This document shows positions 1-8,963 of a DNA stretch of 64,000 nt, one piece after another. Position numbers and translations under genes: made by a program. The first letter of the stretch is position 1. Each line of letters opens with the position of its first letter. Below the pieces are notes generated by a model. It was not told the DNA's origin. It ran no database searches and saw only the letters and a program-made list of their open reading frames with translations. The stretch comes from Acidovorax sp. DW039. Its GTDB lineage: Bacteria; Pseudomonadota; Gammaproteobacteria; Burkholderiales; Burkholderiaceae_C. The stretch covers positions 434,001-498,000 of the forward strand of contig NZ_AP029019.1 of assembly GCF_037101375.1 (NCBI RefSeq), in the 5' to 3' direction.

Positions 1-650
1 TACTGCTTGATCTGGCCCCAGACCTGGTTCTCCACCCCGGTCAGTGCCGAGGTGATCATGGAGTCGAGCTTGCCCGCCGACAGCGCCTTGTTGACCTCGA
101 CCATGGGCACGTCCACCGGGGTGGCCCCCAGCAGCTCGGCAATGCGCACGGTGGCCGGGTTGTAGGTGCGCATGCGCGTTCCCTTGAAGTCGGCCGACGA
201 GCGCACCGGCCCGATGGAGAACAGCCCCTGGGGCGGCCAGGGAACCGCATACAAAGCCTTGAGGCCTTTGGCTGCAAAGTGCACGTCGATCAGCGGGCGC
301 TGCAGGTCCCACAGGCGGCGCGCATCGGCGTAGCTGCGCACCAGAAATGGCACGGTGTCAGCCCCGGCAATGGGCATACCCTGCACCAGGCTGGTCATGA
401 TGGTTTCGCCCGCCTGGGCCTTGCCGTCCTGCACGGCCTGGGGGATTTCGCCCAGCTTGAACAGCGTGTTGTTGGCATGGACCTCGATGCGCAACGCCCC
501 GCCCGAGGCGCGCTCCATGTCTTGCGCAAATTGCACCACATTGCGGGTGTGGAAGGACTCTGCGCGGTAGCCTGTAGCCAGCTTCCACTGCGTCTGGGCG
601 CGCAGCACCGGGGCCACGGCAAGCGCGGCCAGCAACACAACGGTTTTCAT
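1..650 (-). CDS. dctP: TRAP transporter substrate-binding protein DctP, C-terminus cut by window edge
   Basis: Periplasmic solute receptor of a TRAP transporter; it would deliver a carboxylate-type substrate to the DctQM membrane pair encoded just upstream on the same strand. The first ~18 residues form a signal peptide (MKTVVLLAALAVAPVLRAQ). The mature part has the family's order of blocks: an N-terminal KLATGY strand, a GEIPQAVQDG helix, and the RMRTYNPATVRIAELLG block that holds the substrate-contacting Arg. About 216 codons are visible and roughly 100 are missing beyond position 1. It is closely related to the second DctP at 2624-3589, so this operon has two receptors for one permease pair. 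The substrate cannot be told from sequence. Confidence 0.9.
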   Translation of the reverse strand, partial: MKTVVLLAALAVAPVLRAQTQWKLATGYRAESFHTRNVVQFAQDMERASGGALRIEVHANNTLFKLGEIPQAVQDGKAQAGETIMTSLVQGMPIAGADTVPFLVRSYADARRLWDLQRPLIDVHFAAKGLKALYAVPWPPQGLFSIGPVRSSADFKGTRMRTYNPATVRIAELLGATPVDVPMVEVNKALSAGKLDSMITSALTGVENQVWGQIKQ

Positions 651-688
651 GGGGGACTCCTGTGCAGGCTGGGCAGCAATGCGGTGGA

Positions 689-1987
689 TCAGCCCTGCAT
701 CTGGCGCGGCAGCCAGAGCACCACGTCAGGCACGAAGTAGGTCATGATGACTGCCACGATCATCAGGGCGAACAGCGGCAGCGCGGTGCGGGCAATCCAG
801 GTGACTTCACGGCGCGTCATACCCTGCAGAACGAACAGGTTGAAGCCCACGGGCGGCGTGATCTGCGCCATCTCGACCACCAGCACGATGAAAATGCCGA
901 ACCACACCAGGTCAAAGCCCGCAGCCTCCACGGTGGGCAGCAGCACGGCAATGGTCAGCACCACCATGGAGATGCCGTCCAGGAAGCAGCCCAGCAGGAT
1001 GAAGAACACGATGAGCAGCAGCATCAGCGCAAACGGCGAGAGGTGCAGCGCGCCGATGAACTCGGCCAGGTGACGAGGCAGGCCGATGAAACCCATGGCC
1101 AGCGTGAGGAAGGCTGCGCCCGCCAAAATGAGGCCGATCATGCAGTACACACGGCAGGCAGCCACCAGGCCTTCCTTGAAGCGGGCCCAGTTGAGCGAGC
1201 CCTCGATCTTGGCCAGGATCAGCGACCCGGCCACACCCAACGCTGCGGCCTCGGTGGCCGTGGCGATGCCGCTGTAGATGGCACCCAGCACCACCACGAT
1301 GAGCGAAACCACGGGAATCAGGTGGCGCGAGGCATAGAGCTTCTGTGCAAAGCTCAGCTGGGCATCGGGCGCAGGCACCTTGTCCTTGTTGAACAGCGCC
1401 CACACGACGATGTAGCCCATGAACAATGCCGCCAGCAGCAGGCCTGGAATCACACCCGCCAGGAAGAGCTTGGAGATCGACACATTGGCCGCCACGCCAT
1501 AGACGATCATGATGATCGACGGCGGAATGAGCAGGCCCAGCGTGCCCGCCCCAGCCAAAGTGCCTACCGAAATGTCTTCGGGGTAGCCGCGCTGCTTGAG
1601 TTCAGGCAGTGTGATCTTGCCGATGGTGGCGCAGGTGGCGGCCGATGAGCCCGAGATGGCGGCGAAGATGGTGCAACCCACCACGTTGACGTGCAGCAGG
1701 CGGCCGGGCAGGCGCTCCAGCCACGGGGCCAGGCCCTTGAACATGCTGCTCGACAGCTTGCTGCGGAACAGGATCTCACCCATCCACAGAAACAGGGGCA
1801 AAGCCGTCAGCGTCCAGCTGGAGGTGGACCCCCAGATCGTCAGCATCATGCTGTCGCCTACGGGGCGGTTGGTAAAAAGCTCCATGCCGAACAGGGCCAC
1901 TGCGAGCAGTGACAGGCCGATCCACAGACCCGATCCGAGCACTGCGAACAGCATAACGATCAGGCCCAAAGCGATGAGGACGTCCAT
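689..1987 (-). CDS. dctM: TRAP transporter large permease DctM
   Basis: Large membrane subunit (432 aa, normal length for DctM) of a sodium-driven tripartite carboxylate transporter. It has about a dozen hydrophobic segments and family landmarks including SGSSAATCATIGKITLPELK near residue 120 and GTLGLLIPPSIIMIVYG near residue 150, the signature of the DctM/IT superfamily. It lies 21 bp downstream of the DctQ gene, so the two are almost certainly cotranscribed and form the membrane complex. Another DctP follows 38 bp later, giving the order DctP-DctQ-DctM-DctP. Confidence 0.95.
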   Translation of the reverse strand: MDVLIALGLIVMLFAVLGSGLWIGLSLLAVALFGMELFTNRPVGDSMMLTIWGSTSSWTLTALPLFLWMGEILFRSKLSSSMFKGLAPWLERLPGRLLHVNVVGCTIFAAISGSSAATCATIGKITLPELKQRGYPEDISVGTLAGAGTLGLLIPPSIIMIVYGVAANVSISKLFLAGVIPGLLLAALFMGYIVVWALFNKDKVPAPDAQLSFAQKLYASRHLIPVVSLIVVVLGAIYSGIATATEAAALGVAGSLILAKIEGSLNWARFKEGLVAACRVYCMIGLILAGAAFLTLAMGFIGLPRHLAEFIGALHLSPFALMLLLIVFFILLGCFLDGISMVVLTIAVLLPTVEAAGFDLVWFGIFIVLVVEMAQITPPVGFNLFVLQGMTRREVTWIARTALPLFALMIVAVIMTYFVPDVVLWLPRQMQG

Positions 1988-2008
1988 GATGGTGTCTCCG
2001 GATTCGGG

Positions 2009-2518
2009 TTACTCGGAACGCGCTGATTCGGACACGGCCATGAAGGCCACCCCCTGAAAGCGCAGAACAAGGGCATGGGCAAACGACAGCGCAAAGCCGA
2101 TGCAGCCCATGGCCATGCTGAGCTGCGGGATCCACAGCGGCGAGGCGTCGGCTGCGGGCGAGATGTCGTGCGTGATGTAAGAAATCCAGACCGAGCGCAC
2201 GGCATACCAGGCGATGTAGACCGTGAGCACCAAGGCGGCACTCAGGCAGAACCATTCGAAGGCCGAGCGCAGGCGCGCTGGTAGGCGGTCCAGCACCAGC
2301 GTCACGCGGATGTGGTCGCCGTTTTGCAGCGTGCTGGGCAAGGCGAAGAACAGCGCAGCGGCGATGGCGTAGCCTGCGTACGCATCGAGCCCGTCGATGT
2401 TCAGGTGGATGACTTCGCGGGCAAACACGCTCAGCGTGACGGCGGCGAACGCAGCCAGCATGGAGATGCCGGACAGCAGCATCAGCAGCCGGTAGAAATT
2501 TCGGACGAGTTTGTCCAT
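2009..2518 (-). CDS. dctQ: TRAP transporter small permease DctQ
   Basis: Small membrane subunit (169 aa) with four predicted transmembrane helices, the DctQ fold. The N-terminus MDKLVRNFYRLLMLLSG runs into the first helix, and the conserved LQNGDHIRVTLVLDRLP motif sits around residue 65. It pairs with DctM and bridges to the periplasmic receptor. It is located between the receptor gene (about 105 bp upstream) and dctM in a minus-strand operon. Confidence 0.93.
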   Translation of the reverse strand: MDKLVRNFYRLLMLLSGISMLAAFAAVTLSVFAREVIHLNIDGLDAYAGYAIAAALFFALPSTLQNGDHIRVTLVLDRLPARLRSAFEWFCLSAALVLTVYIAWYAVRSVWISYITHDISPAADASPLWIPQLSMAMGCIGFALSFAHALVLRFQGVAFMAVSESARSE

Positions 2519-2623
2519 GGCGTACTCCGGTAACGCTTGAAAAATGAAAAGGGAGTGGCTGGAAACGGGGCAGCACGCACGGGGGCGCTGCCCGGCCCCT
2601 TGGCGGGGCCTGGAGCGCGGCGC

Positions 2624-3589
2624 TTACTTCTTGCGGTAGGCGTCGATGATGGCCTGGCCCTCGGCACCGACCGACTTCACCCAGTCGGCGGTCATCGACT
2701 CGCCAATGCTGGCGAGTTCCTTCTTGATGCTGTCGCTGGGCTCAGCCACCGTCATGCCCTTGGCGGCCAGCTCCTTGATGAACTCCTTGTCCACCCGCTC
2801 GCTGGTGGCCCAGCCGCGCGCTTCTGCATCGGCTGCAGCTTTCAGCACAGCGTCCTGCAAGGGCTTTTCGAGCGCATCAAAGGCTTTCTGGTTGACCACC
2901 GTGGCATTGCGCGGCAGCCAGGCGCTGACGGGGTAGAAATACTTGACCTGCTCGTACAGCTTGGACTCCACACCGCTGGCGCTCGACGTCAAGAAGTTCT
3001 GCACGGTGTTGGTGGCCAAGGCCTGGCCCAGTTCGGACAGCTGGATCGTGACGGGCTGGGCTTTGAGCAGCTGCGCAATGCGGGTGGTGGCTGGGTTGTA
3101 GGCGCGCATCTTGGTGCCTACGAAGTCTGCTGGCGTGCTCACAGGCTTGAGCGAATACAGCGACTGGCCGGGCCATGGCACGGTGAACAGCACCTTCACC
3201 CCCTGCGATGCCAGCAGCTTCTCTTGCGCAGGCTTGGCAGCCAGGTACAGGCGCTTGGAGTCTGCGTAGCTCGTGGCGAGGAAGGGGATGGAATCCACGC
3301 CGAAGAGCGGGTTCTCGTTGGATGCGCCCGAGAGGATGAACTCGGCGGAGGGCACCTGCCCGGTCTGCACGGCACGCTTGATCTCGTTGGCCTTGTACAG
3401 CGAACCACCGGGGTGCACGGTGATCTTGAGCTTGCCGCCCGTTAGCTTGTCCACATCGGTGGCGAACTGCTGCACATTTTGCGTCTGGAAACTGTTGGCA
3501 CCGTAGCCGGTGGGCAGGTCCCACTTGACCTGGGCCTGGGCCGCGCACACGCTGAGGGCGGTCGTCATACACAGTGCAAATTTTTTCAT
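2624..3589 (-). CDS. dctP: TRAP transporter substrate-binding protein DctP (second copy)
   Basis: Complete 321-aa periplasmic receptor with a cleavable signal peptide (MKKFALCMTTALSVCAAQAQ). Conserved blocks match the truncated receptor at 1-650: KWDLPTGYGANSF at the mature N-terminus, GEFILSG-like helix, and KMRAYNPATTRIAQLL near residue 165 with the substrate-binding Arg. It starts 24 bp downstream of the DUF1445 gene stop, so DUF1445, DctP, DctQ, DctM and the other DctP form one minus-strand operon. Two related but non-identical receptors suggest two ligands or a duplicated specificity. Substrate unknown. Confidence 0.94.
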   Translation of the reverse strand: MKKFALCMTTALSVCAAQAQVKWDLPTGYGANSFQTQNVQQFATDVDKLTGGKLKITVHPGGSLYKANEIKRAVQTGQVPSAEFILSGASNENPLFGVDSIPFLATSYADSKRLYLAAKPAQEKLLASQGVKVLFTVPWPGQSLYSLKPVSTPADFVGTKMRAYNPATTRIAQLLKAQPVTIQLSELGQALATNTVQNFLTSSASGVESKLYEQVKYFYPVSAWLPRNATVVNQKAFDALEKPLQDAVLKAAADAEARGWATSERVDKEFIKELAAKGMTVAEPSDSIKKELASIGESMTADWVKSVGAEGQAIIDAYRKK

Positions 3590-3613
3590 GGTGAGACTCC
3601 TGGGGTAAGCCGC

Positions 3614-4453
3614 TTAGAAGCTGGCGAGTTGGTGGTTGAGAAGATCGGTGACCAGCATGCAACCTGGGGCATGGGTGATGCAGAACGCTGGTTGGGCGTT
3701 GAGGATGGCGGACTGCGGCGTGACGCCACAGGCCCAGAACACAGGGATTTCGTCAGGCAACAGCGCCACGGCGTCGCCGTAGTCGGGCTTGGCAATGTCA
3801 GCAATGCCGATGAGTGCCGGGTCGCCAATGTGCACCGGTGCGCCATGCACGTTAGGGAAACGCGAAGTGACCTGCACCGCGCGGATCACATCGGCCGCAG
3901 GCATGGGCCGCATGGACACCACCATGGCGCCGCCGAAGGGCCCTGCGGGTTCGGTAGCGATGTTGGTACGGTACATGGCCACGTTCTTGCCCTCGTTGAT
4001 GTGGCGCAGGCTGATGCCGGCGTCTTGCAACGCCGACTCGAACGAGAACGAGCAGCCGATCACAAAGGTCACGAGGTCGGTGCGCCAGAGGTCGGTGATG
4101 TCAGTCACCTCTTGGGCCAGCTCGCCGTGGCGCCAGATGCGGTATTGGGGCACGTCGCTGCGGATGTCGATGCCCTGCCCCAGCGAAGGCAGCGTGACCT
4201 GGCCGGGCGCACTCACGGCCAGCACCGGGCAGGGCTTGGGGTTGCGCTGGCAAAAGCGCAGAAAATCACCCGCCTGCACCTCGGGCAGGATCACCAGGTT
4301 GCCCTGCACCCGGCCATGCGCCAGGCCGCTGGTGTGCGATGCCCAGGCCCCTTGCCGGACGACGCTGCGCACGTGGCCGGGGTTGTTGATGCCCTCGGCG
4401 CCAAACACTGCCAGCGCTTTGTCTTGAGCTGAATCCACCGTATTTCCTTGCAT
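3614..4453 (-). CDS. DUF1445 family putative hydro-lyase (D-glutamate cyclase-like)
   Basis: Cytoplasmic enzyme of 279 aa belonging to the DUF1445/YcsI family, annotated as hydro-lyases and related to the C-terminal domain of D-glutamate cyclase. Recognised from the [16 protein letters not shown] block, [13 protein letters not shown] near residue 132, a Cys/Arg-rich YRTNI block and the C-terminal [14 protein letters not shown] motif. It is the first gene of the TRAP operon and lies next to a LysR gene read in the same direction, so it probably acts on the compound imported by the transporter. Direct proof of the reaction is lacking for most of the family. Confidence 0.85.
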   Translation of the reverse strand: MQGNTVDSAQDKALAVFGAEGINNPGHVRSVVRQGAWASHTSGLAHGRVQGNLVILPEVQAGDFLRFCQRNPKPCPVLAVSAPGQVTLPSLGQGIDIRSDVPQYRIWRHGELAQEVTDITDLWRTDLVTFVIGCSFSFESALQDAGISLRHINEGKNVAMYRTNIATEPAGPFGGAMVVSMRPMPAADVIRAVQVTSRFPNVHGAPVHIGDPALIGIADIAKPDYGDAVALLPDEIPVFWACGVTPQSAILNAQPAFCITHAPGCMLVTDLLNHQLASF

Positions 4454-4594
4454 TGAGAAATGTCAATTGCATGACGTTGGGCGGATTGTGTTGGGCTGCA
4501 CTGCCTGCTGGCAAATTCGAAAATTTTCTCTTAGCTCATCGATTTTTTCGATGCACTTCATTGGGGCAGAGCGAACCAAACTGGTGCTCTAGGA

Positions 4595-4625
4595 TTAACC
4601 CTTATTTGAAATTTAGGGGTTAACC
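4595..4625. promoter_or_regulatory. Candidate LysR-type operator
   Basis: Near-palindrome with arms TTAACCC and GGGGTTAA separated by an AT-rich core (TTATTTGAAATTTA). It lies about 140 bp upstream of the DUF1445 start, where an activator site for the TRAP operon is expected, and next to a LysR gene. LysR proteins favour interrupted dyads with a T-N11-A core. Role inferred from position only. Confidence 0.4.
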
Positions 4626-4727
4626 CGAACAAAAAATTGCACTCTCATCGCTGTAGCGCGTGCGTGTGCTGGCAGTGCTGCTTCCCCGCTCCGCGTCCGT
4701 GCGACGCCGGACAAACATTGCAGCCGC

Positions 4728-4762
4728 TGCGCTCCATGCACTGCGCCGGTGCATGGAGCGCA
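4728..4762. repeat. Perfect 14-bp inverted repeat downstream of the LysR gene
   Basis: Arms TGCGCTCCATGCAC and GTGCATGGAGCGCA with a 7-nt loop. It lies 34 bp beyond the LysR stop codon and could form a stable hairpin, but no U-tract follows on the minus strand, so it is not a textbook terminator. It may be a transcript-end stabiliser or a factor-dependent stop. Confidence 0.5.
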
Positions 4763-4795
4763 TAAAAGTGCGCAAAGAAGCGCGTACGGGACCGC

Positions 4796-5707
4796 TCAGG
4801 CGCGTGCTTTGCGCACCTTGGATGGCGGCTGTTGCGCGTCGATAAAGCTGAGCGCCGAGCGCACAACGGCCTCCATGGCCGGAGACGAGGGGTCTTCGCG
4901 GTAGCTCACGTGGATGGGCAGAGGCTTGAGCGCGGTATCGCAGGCCAGCGCACGCAGGTCCGGGAACGCCAGCAGCCGCTGCACGGCCAGCCGGGGCAGC
5001 GTCGCCACGCCAAAGCCGCCCTGCACCAGCTGGACCATGGCCGAGATGGACGAGATGGTGTGCACGCAGCGCGGCTCCACCTGCGCCTGGCGCAGCGTGT
5101 CGAGCAACGACACGTGCGGCTGCGAGCCGCGCTGAAAGGTCAGGATGTCGGCCCCTGCAAAGTCTTCGAGCGCGTAGCGGCGCTTGCGGTGCGTCTTGCT
5201 GTTGCCCACAAACACCATCTCCATGGGCGTCACCGCCTGGCTGCGGATGCCGTCCGCCGCTGCCGGCAGGGCTGCGAACACGGCATCCAGGGTGCCGCGG
5301 CGGATCTGGTCGAGCAACATGGGGGTGGTCTCCACCGTCAGCTCCAGCTCCAGCAGCGGGTTGTCCTTGCGCAGCTGCTCCACCCACGGGATGAGCCATG
5401 AATGCAGCACCGATTCGATGGCGCCGAGGCGGATCGACACCTCCAACGGGCCACCCGATCCCATCTCGGACTTGAGCTGGCGCTGCAGCTCCAACATGCG
5501 CTTGGCGTAGACCAGAAAACGCGCCCCGGCCACGGTGAGCTTGAAGTGCTTGTCGCGCCGGTCGAGCAGCAGCACGCCCAGTTCCTCTTCCAGCGCGGCG
5601 ATGCGGCTGGACATGGCCGACTGCGTGAGGAACAGCTTTTCGGCCGCACGCGTCACACTTTTGAGGGAGGCCACCCAGTAAAAGGCTTCGACAAATCGCA
5701 GGTTCAT
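4796..5707 (-). CDS. LysR family transcriptional regulator
   Basis: 303-aa regulator with an N-terminal winged helix-turn-helix (residues ~1-60: FVEAFYWVASLKSVTRAAEK..LTQSAMSSRIAALEEELG) and a periplasmic-binding-like effector domain (~90-290). I start it at 5707 (MNLRFVEAF), the standard LysR beginning and preceded by a GGAG, not at the upstream ATG at 5728. It is read in the same direction as the TRAP/DUF1445 operon and separated from it by the region with a dyad at 4595-4625. It probably controls that operon in response to the transported compound. Confidence 0.92.
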   Translation of the reverse strand: MNLRFVEAFYWVASLKSVTRAAEKLFLTQSAMSSRIAALEEELGVLLLDRRDKHFKLTVAGARFLVYAKRMLELQRQLKSEMGSGGPLEVSIRLGAIESVLHSWLIPWVEQLRKDNPLLELELTVETTPMLLDQIRRGTLDAVFAALPAAADGIRSQAVTPMEMVFVGNSKTHRKRRYALEDFAGADILTFQRGSQPHVSLLDTLRQAQVEPRCVHTISSISAMVQLVQGGFGVATLPRLAVQRLLAFPDLRALACDTALKPLPIHVSYREDPSSPAMEAVVRSALSFIDAQQPPSKVRKARA

Positions 5708-5899
5708 GGAGGAGGCTCCAAGACACATTTCAGCAGCCGCCGAATGCTCCTATTTCAATAGCTTAACGAGCCTGATTGCAAAGCGAAAATGGTCATTTTT
5801 ATCAGCAGTTTAAACAACGAGGTGCACGTTGCCAAAAGGTAGGCTTAGACAAGTAAGTGAAGATGACTTGTGTGACCTGCCAGTCAACCCAAGTGCACC

Positions 5900-6040
5900 A
5901 TGAACTACACCCATCTGAGCCAAAGCGAACGTTACCAAATCCAAAGCCTTGTGGACGGGACGGGACTCAACGAGAACTACAATGGGTTAATACGCTACTA
6001 CTTCCCCAAAGGTAGTGACTTGTGCGGGACGCATGAGGTC
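5900..6040 (+). pseudogene. IS30-family transposase remnant with internal deletion
   Basis: The open frame begins with the IS30 transposase N-terminus (MNYTHLSQSERYQIQSLVDG) and then jumps directly into the C-terminal block (LNENYNGLIRYYFPKGSDL) that normally lies about 250 residues further on. The central region with the DDE catalytic core is absent, so it cannot be active. After the SDL residues the frame loses family similarity and runs incidentally into the 3' end of the chemoreceptor gene on the other strand. Ends of the original element were not resolved. Confidence 0.75.
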
Positions 6041-6104
6041 TTCCGTGGCGACCCTCAGGCTATGGTGAACGCGCCACTCAATGGTGGACTGCGGCGATCG
6101 AAGA

Positions 6105-7661
6105 TCAGAGCCGAAAGGATGTTATGAGGCGAGCGAGCTTTTGGGACTCGTCTTGAAGCACTTGGGTAGCCGCAGATGATTCCTCAACCAATGCTGCATT
6201 TTGCTGGGTCACCCGGTCCATGTCGCTTACGGCGAGCCCTACCTGTTCAATGCCAGAGCTTTGTTCTTGGCTTGCAGATGCAATTTCGGTGACGAGCCCC
6301 GTGATGCTACGCACCGTCGTGACTACTTCACGCATAGTCTCCCCTGCCTTGTCGACCAAGGCCGCACCCGTCTCAATGCGCTGAGCCGATGCGCCGATGA
6401 GTTGTTTGATTTCTTTCGCAGCCTCGGCGCTGCGCTGGGCCAAATTGCGCACTTCACTGGCTACCACAGCAAACCCTCTGCCTTGCTCACCAGCACGGGC
6501 TGCTTCTACCGCAGCGTTAAGCGCAAGAATGTTAGTTTGAAAAGCAATGCCATCGATTACGCCGATGATCTCGGAGATTTTCTTGGATGCCTCGGTTATG
6601 CCGTTCATAGTGTGTACTACTTCATTTACCACCGCGCCTCCCTGTTCAGCTACTGCCGACGCACCCGTGGCGATTTCCCGCGCATGCCGCGCGTTTTCAG
6701 CGTTTTGGCGCACCGTGGCCGTCAGTTCCTCCATGGAGGCAGCCGTTTCTTCCAGAGAACTAGCTTGGCTTTCCGTGCGCTGCGAAAGGTCCAGGCTCCC
6801 GGTTGCGATCTCTGATGCCGAGTGGCTGATAACGCCCGCAGTCTCGTGAATGCGCGTGACCAACTCATGCAGTTGTTCGCGCATTCTCTCTACTGCGGCA
6901 ATGACACTACCCTCGGGGGCGCTGCGTTCTTCATCTTCTTTGGACCGCGACAAATCACCGGCTGCAATGCGGTTGGCGATATCGGATGCGGCGGAGGGCT
7001 CTCCACCGATGGCATTGAGAACGCTGCGTGTTGCAGTCCACGCAATCAGCGTCAAGACGGCGCCTAGTGCGGCTAGCGCTGCAACCGACTTGATGACGCT
7101 TGAGACGAATGCCTTCTGGATGTCGTCAACGTAGTCGCCCGCGATGAGATCCCAACTCCAAGCAGTCGAACGTTTGGCGTATGCAACCTTCTCACTGGGT
7201 TCTTTCTCACCGGGCCGAGGCCACCAGTAGGTCAGATAGCCATTTCCTTGTGAGGATGCGGCGGTGGAGGCAATCATTCGATACAAAAGATTACCCTTGG
7301 CATCTTTGAAATCGCTCATGTTTTTGCCGTTAATTCCAGGGCTGGCTGGGTTGTTCAGCACCACAGACTCGGTAGTGATGCTAGTGACGTAACCTGCCCC
7401 GTTCGCGTAACGCAACTGACCAACCCGGGCAATAGCAGTCGCTTTGGCTTCGTCCTCACTCAACTTTCCTGCTTTGGCTTCTGCCGCAATGGAGGAGATC
7501 AAACTGTCTGCAGCGTCTACGATATCTTTGAGCGCCTGTCGTCTCGCCTCAAATGCGTTTGACCTGGCATCGTAGGCGTTGATCATGGTCAGTGAAAGCA
7601 GTGCTAATAGACTGAAAGCTATCGGCGCAAGCAACTTTTGACGAAGGGAGAGAGATCGCAT
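6105..7661 (-). CDS. Methyl-accepting chemotaxis protein with a single-Cache sensor domain
   Basis: Inner-membrane chemoreceptor of 518 aa. A first membrane helix (residues ~10-28) is followed by a periplasmic single-Cache domain (~30-185, with GYVTSI and [19 protein letters not shown] typical of sCache receptors), a second helix (~190-212), a HAMP region and a long cytoplasmic signalling coiled coil. The hairpin tip holds the invariant [20 protein letters not shown] sequence. There is no C-terminal CheR-docking pentapeptide; the protein ends ARLITSFRL. It stands alone, flanked by transposon debris on both sides, but appears intact. Ligand unknown; sCache domains often bind small organic acids. 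Confidence 0.93.
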   Translation of the reverse strand: MRSLSLRQKLLAPIAFSLLALLSLTMINAYDARSNAFEARRQALKDIVDAADSLISSIAAEAKAGKLSEDEAKATAIARVGQLRYANGAGYVTSITTESVVLNNPASPGINGKNMSDFKDAKGNLLYRMIASTAASSQGNGYLTYWWPRPGEKEPSEKVAYAKRSTAWSWDLIAGDYVDDIQKAFVSSVIKSVAALAALGAVLTLIAWTATRSVLNAIGGEPSAASDIANRIAAGDLSRSKEDEERSAPEGSVIAAVERMREQLHELVTRIHETAGVISHSASEIATGSLDLSQRTESQASSLEETAASMEELTATVRQNAENARHAREIATGASAVAEQGGAVVNEVVHTMNGITEASKKISEIIGVIDGIAFQTNILALNAAVEAARAGEQGRGFAVVASEVRNLAQRSAEAAKEIKQLIGASAQRIETGAALVDKAGETMREVVTTVRSITGLVTEIASASQEQSSGIEQVGLAVSDMDRVTQQNAALVEESSAATQVLQDESQKLARLITSFRL

Positions 7662-7821
7662 GGCACTAGGTTTTTTGAGCTGATCTTGTAATTCATAGTA
7701 CTTAGAAATTCATGTTGTTTCTATTTATTGCTCTTCATTGGCAAAAATGCACAGTTGTTACGTAGCGGCCGGGCAACAACTATCCGGAAAGAAAACCGTG
7801 TTGATTTCCACGCAGAAGTGA

Positions 7822-8460
7822 CTCACTAAGGAAATCCTGCAAAACCTTGCGAACAGCCTGATAAACGGCAACACAGTCAAGCGCAGCCGCAAGCGCGAGT
7901 TCCTGGATGCCATGGAACTGGTGGTCCCCTGGGCCGAGTTGGTCTCGCTGATAGATCCCTACGCCCCCGAGAGTGGTCGCCGGGGTCAGCAGCCCTTTGC
8001 AGTGCAAATCCTGCTGCGCATCCACTTCATGCAGCAATAGTTCAAGCTGAGCGATCCCGCCATGGAAGAAGCGCTGCACGACGTGCCAGCCTTTCGGGAC
8101 TTTGCGGGCCTGACCCACTGGGACGAACAGATTCCCAATGAATCGAGCATCCTGCGGCTTAGGCATCTTCTGGAACGCCACAAGCTGGCCGATCAGATCC
8201 TGGCCACGGTCAATGCGCTGCTGAAGGCCAAAGAGCTGCAGCTCAAAGCAGGCACGGTGGTGGATGCCGCCTGGATTGCAGCGCCCAGCTCCACCAAGAA
8301 CAAGGACAGAAAGCGCGACCCAGAGATGCATTCGAGCCAAAAGGGCAATGAGTGGCACTTTGGCATGAAGGCGCACATTGGGGTGGACGCGGACTCAGGC
8401 CTGGCGCATGCGGTCATTGGCACCTCGGGAAACGTGGCAGACGTTGTGGAGGGCAAGGAT
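7822..8460 (+). pseudogene. IS5-family transposase pseudogene (in-frame stop, truncated)
   Basis: Continuous similarity to the N-terminal two thirds of IS5-type DDE transposases: REFLDAMELVVPWAELVSLI, QPFAVQILLRIHFMQQ, DPAMEEALHDVPAFRDFAGL, GTVVDAAWIAAPSSTKNKD (first Asp of the DDE triad) and GNEWHFGMKAHIGVDADSGL. A TAG stop at 8038-8040 replaces the Trp usually found after MQQ. The frame loses similarity just after NVADVVEG at about 8460, so the C-terminal catalytic Glu is missing. Terminal inverted repeats could not be identified. Non-functional remnant. Confidence 0.85.
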
Positions 8461-8652
8461 GGCAAGCGTGAGTCTGTGGAAGTAAAGGCACCTGTGCGGG
8501 CCCTGGGTGCTGGTGTGCAGCCTGCTGCCCACGGTGGTCACACGCATTGAGACAGTGTGTGAGAGAGCCTCGTGTGGCTTTGTGCCCGCATCACTTCCGC
8601 TGAGTGAGGTAGGTCTGTGTGCGTAGTTTCACTTCGTTGTTGAAATCGCCGT

Positions 8653-8702
8653 AAAAATAGCTACCAGCGCTTATTCTGTAAGCGCTGGCAGCTATCATTT
8701 TT
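8653..8702. repeat. Palindromic intergenic repeat, copy A
   Basis: Hairpin with arms ATAGCTACCAGCGCTTA and TAAGCGCTGGCAGCTAT, bordered by A- and T-runs so that it resembles a bidirectional terminator. Related copies lie at 37692-37735, 45528-45620, 53706-53765 and 61031-61080. Repeats of this type are scattered in Comamonadaceae genomes. This copy directly precedes the tonB fragment. Confidence 0.8.
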
Positions 8703-8954
8703 ATGTCGCAGCCAGATCGTTTTGCCCCTTCCGGGGGTGTGAGCCGCAATACCGTCATCGTCGGCAGCGTCGTGCTTTTCCACATTGCCGCCATCTGGGC
8801 ACTGCAGTCAGGTCTGGTGCGCAAGGCCGCCGAGGTGATCGTGCCGGCAGAGCTTCTCAGCGAATTCATTGCGCCGCCCGCTCCCAAGGTTGCGCCGCCG
8901 CCGCCCAAGCCTCCAGCGCCAACCCCACCCAAACCCGCGCCCAAGCGGCGGTAT
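8703..8954 (+). pseudogene. tonB-like energy transducer, N-terminal fragment
   Basis: About 83 codons of a TonB protein: a short cytoplasmic tail, one membrane anchor (NTVIVGSVVLFHIAAIWALQ, residues ~16-35) and the start of the Pro-rich periplasmic spacer (PPAPKVAPPPPKPPAPTPPK). The similarity stops at PAPKRR; the frame then runs into the reverse complement of the ADP-ribosylglycohydrolase gene whose stop lies at 8964. The C-terminal domain that contacts outer-membrane receptors is absent, so it cannot work as TonB. The break marks the left boundary of acquired DNA or a deletion joint. Confidence 0.8.
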
Positions 8955-8963
8955 CGAGACGCG

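Larger units (their letters stand above)
4454..4795. other. 342-bp non-coding region between the LysR gene and the TRAP operon
   Basis: No convincing reading frame. It holds a palindromic candidate operator (4595-4625) upstream of the DUF1445-TRAP operon and a perfect 14-bp inverted repeat (4728-4762) just beyond the LysR stop. The stretch 4440-4620 is visibly more AT-rich than its surroundings, as expected for a promoter. Confidence 0.6.

Noticed and set aside
662..1648. 328-codon plus-strand frame opposite dctM
   Set aside because: Low-complexity His/Gln-rich translation typical of antisense frames; dctM is clear on the other strand.
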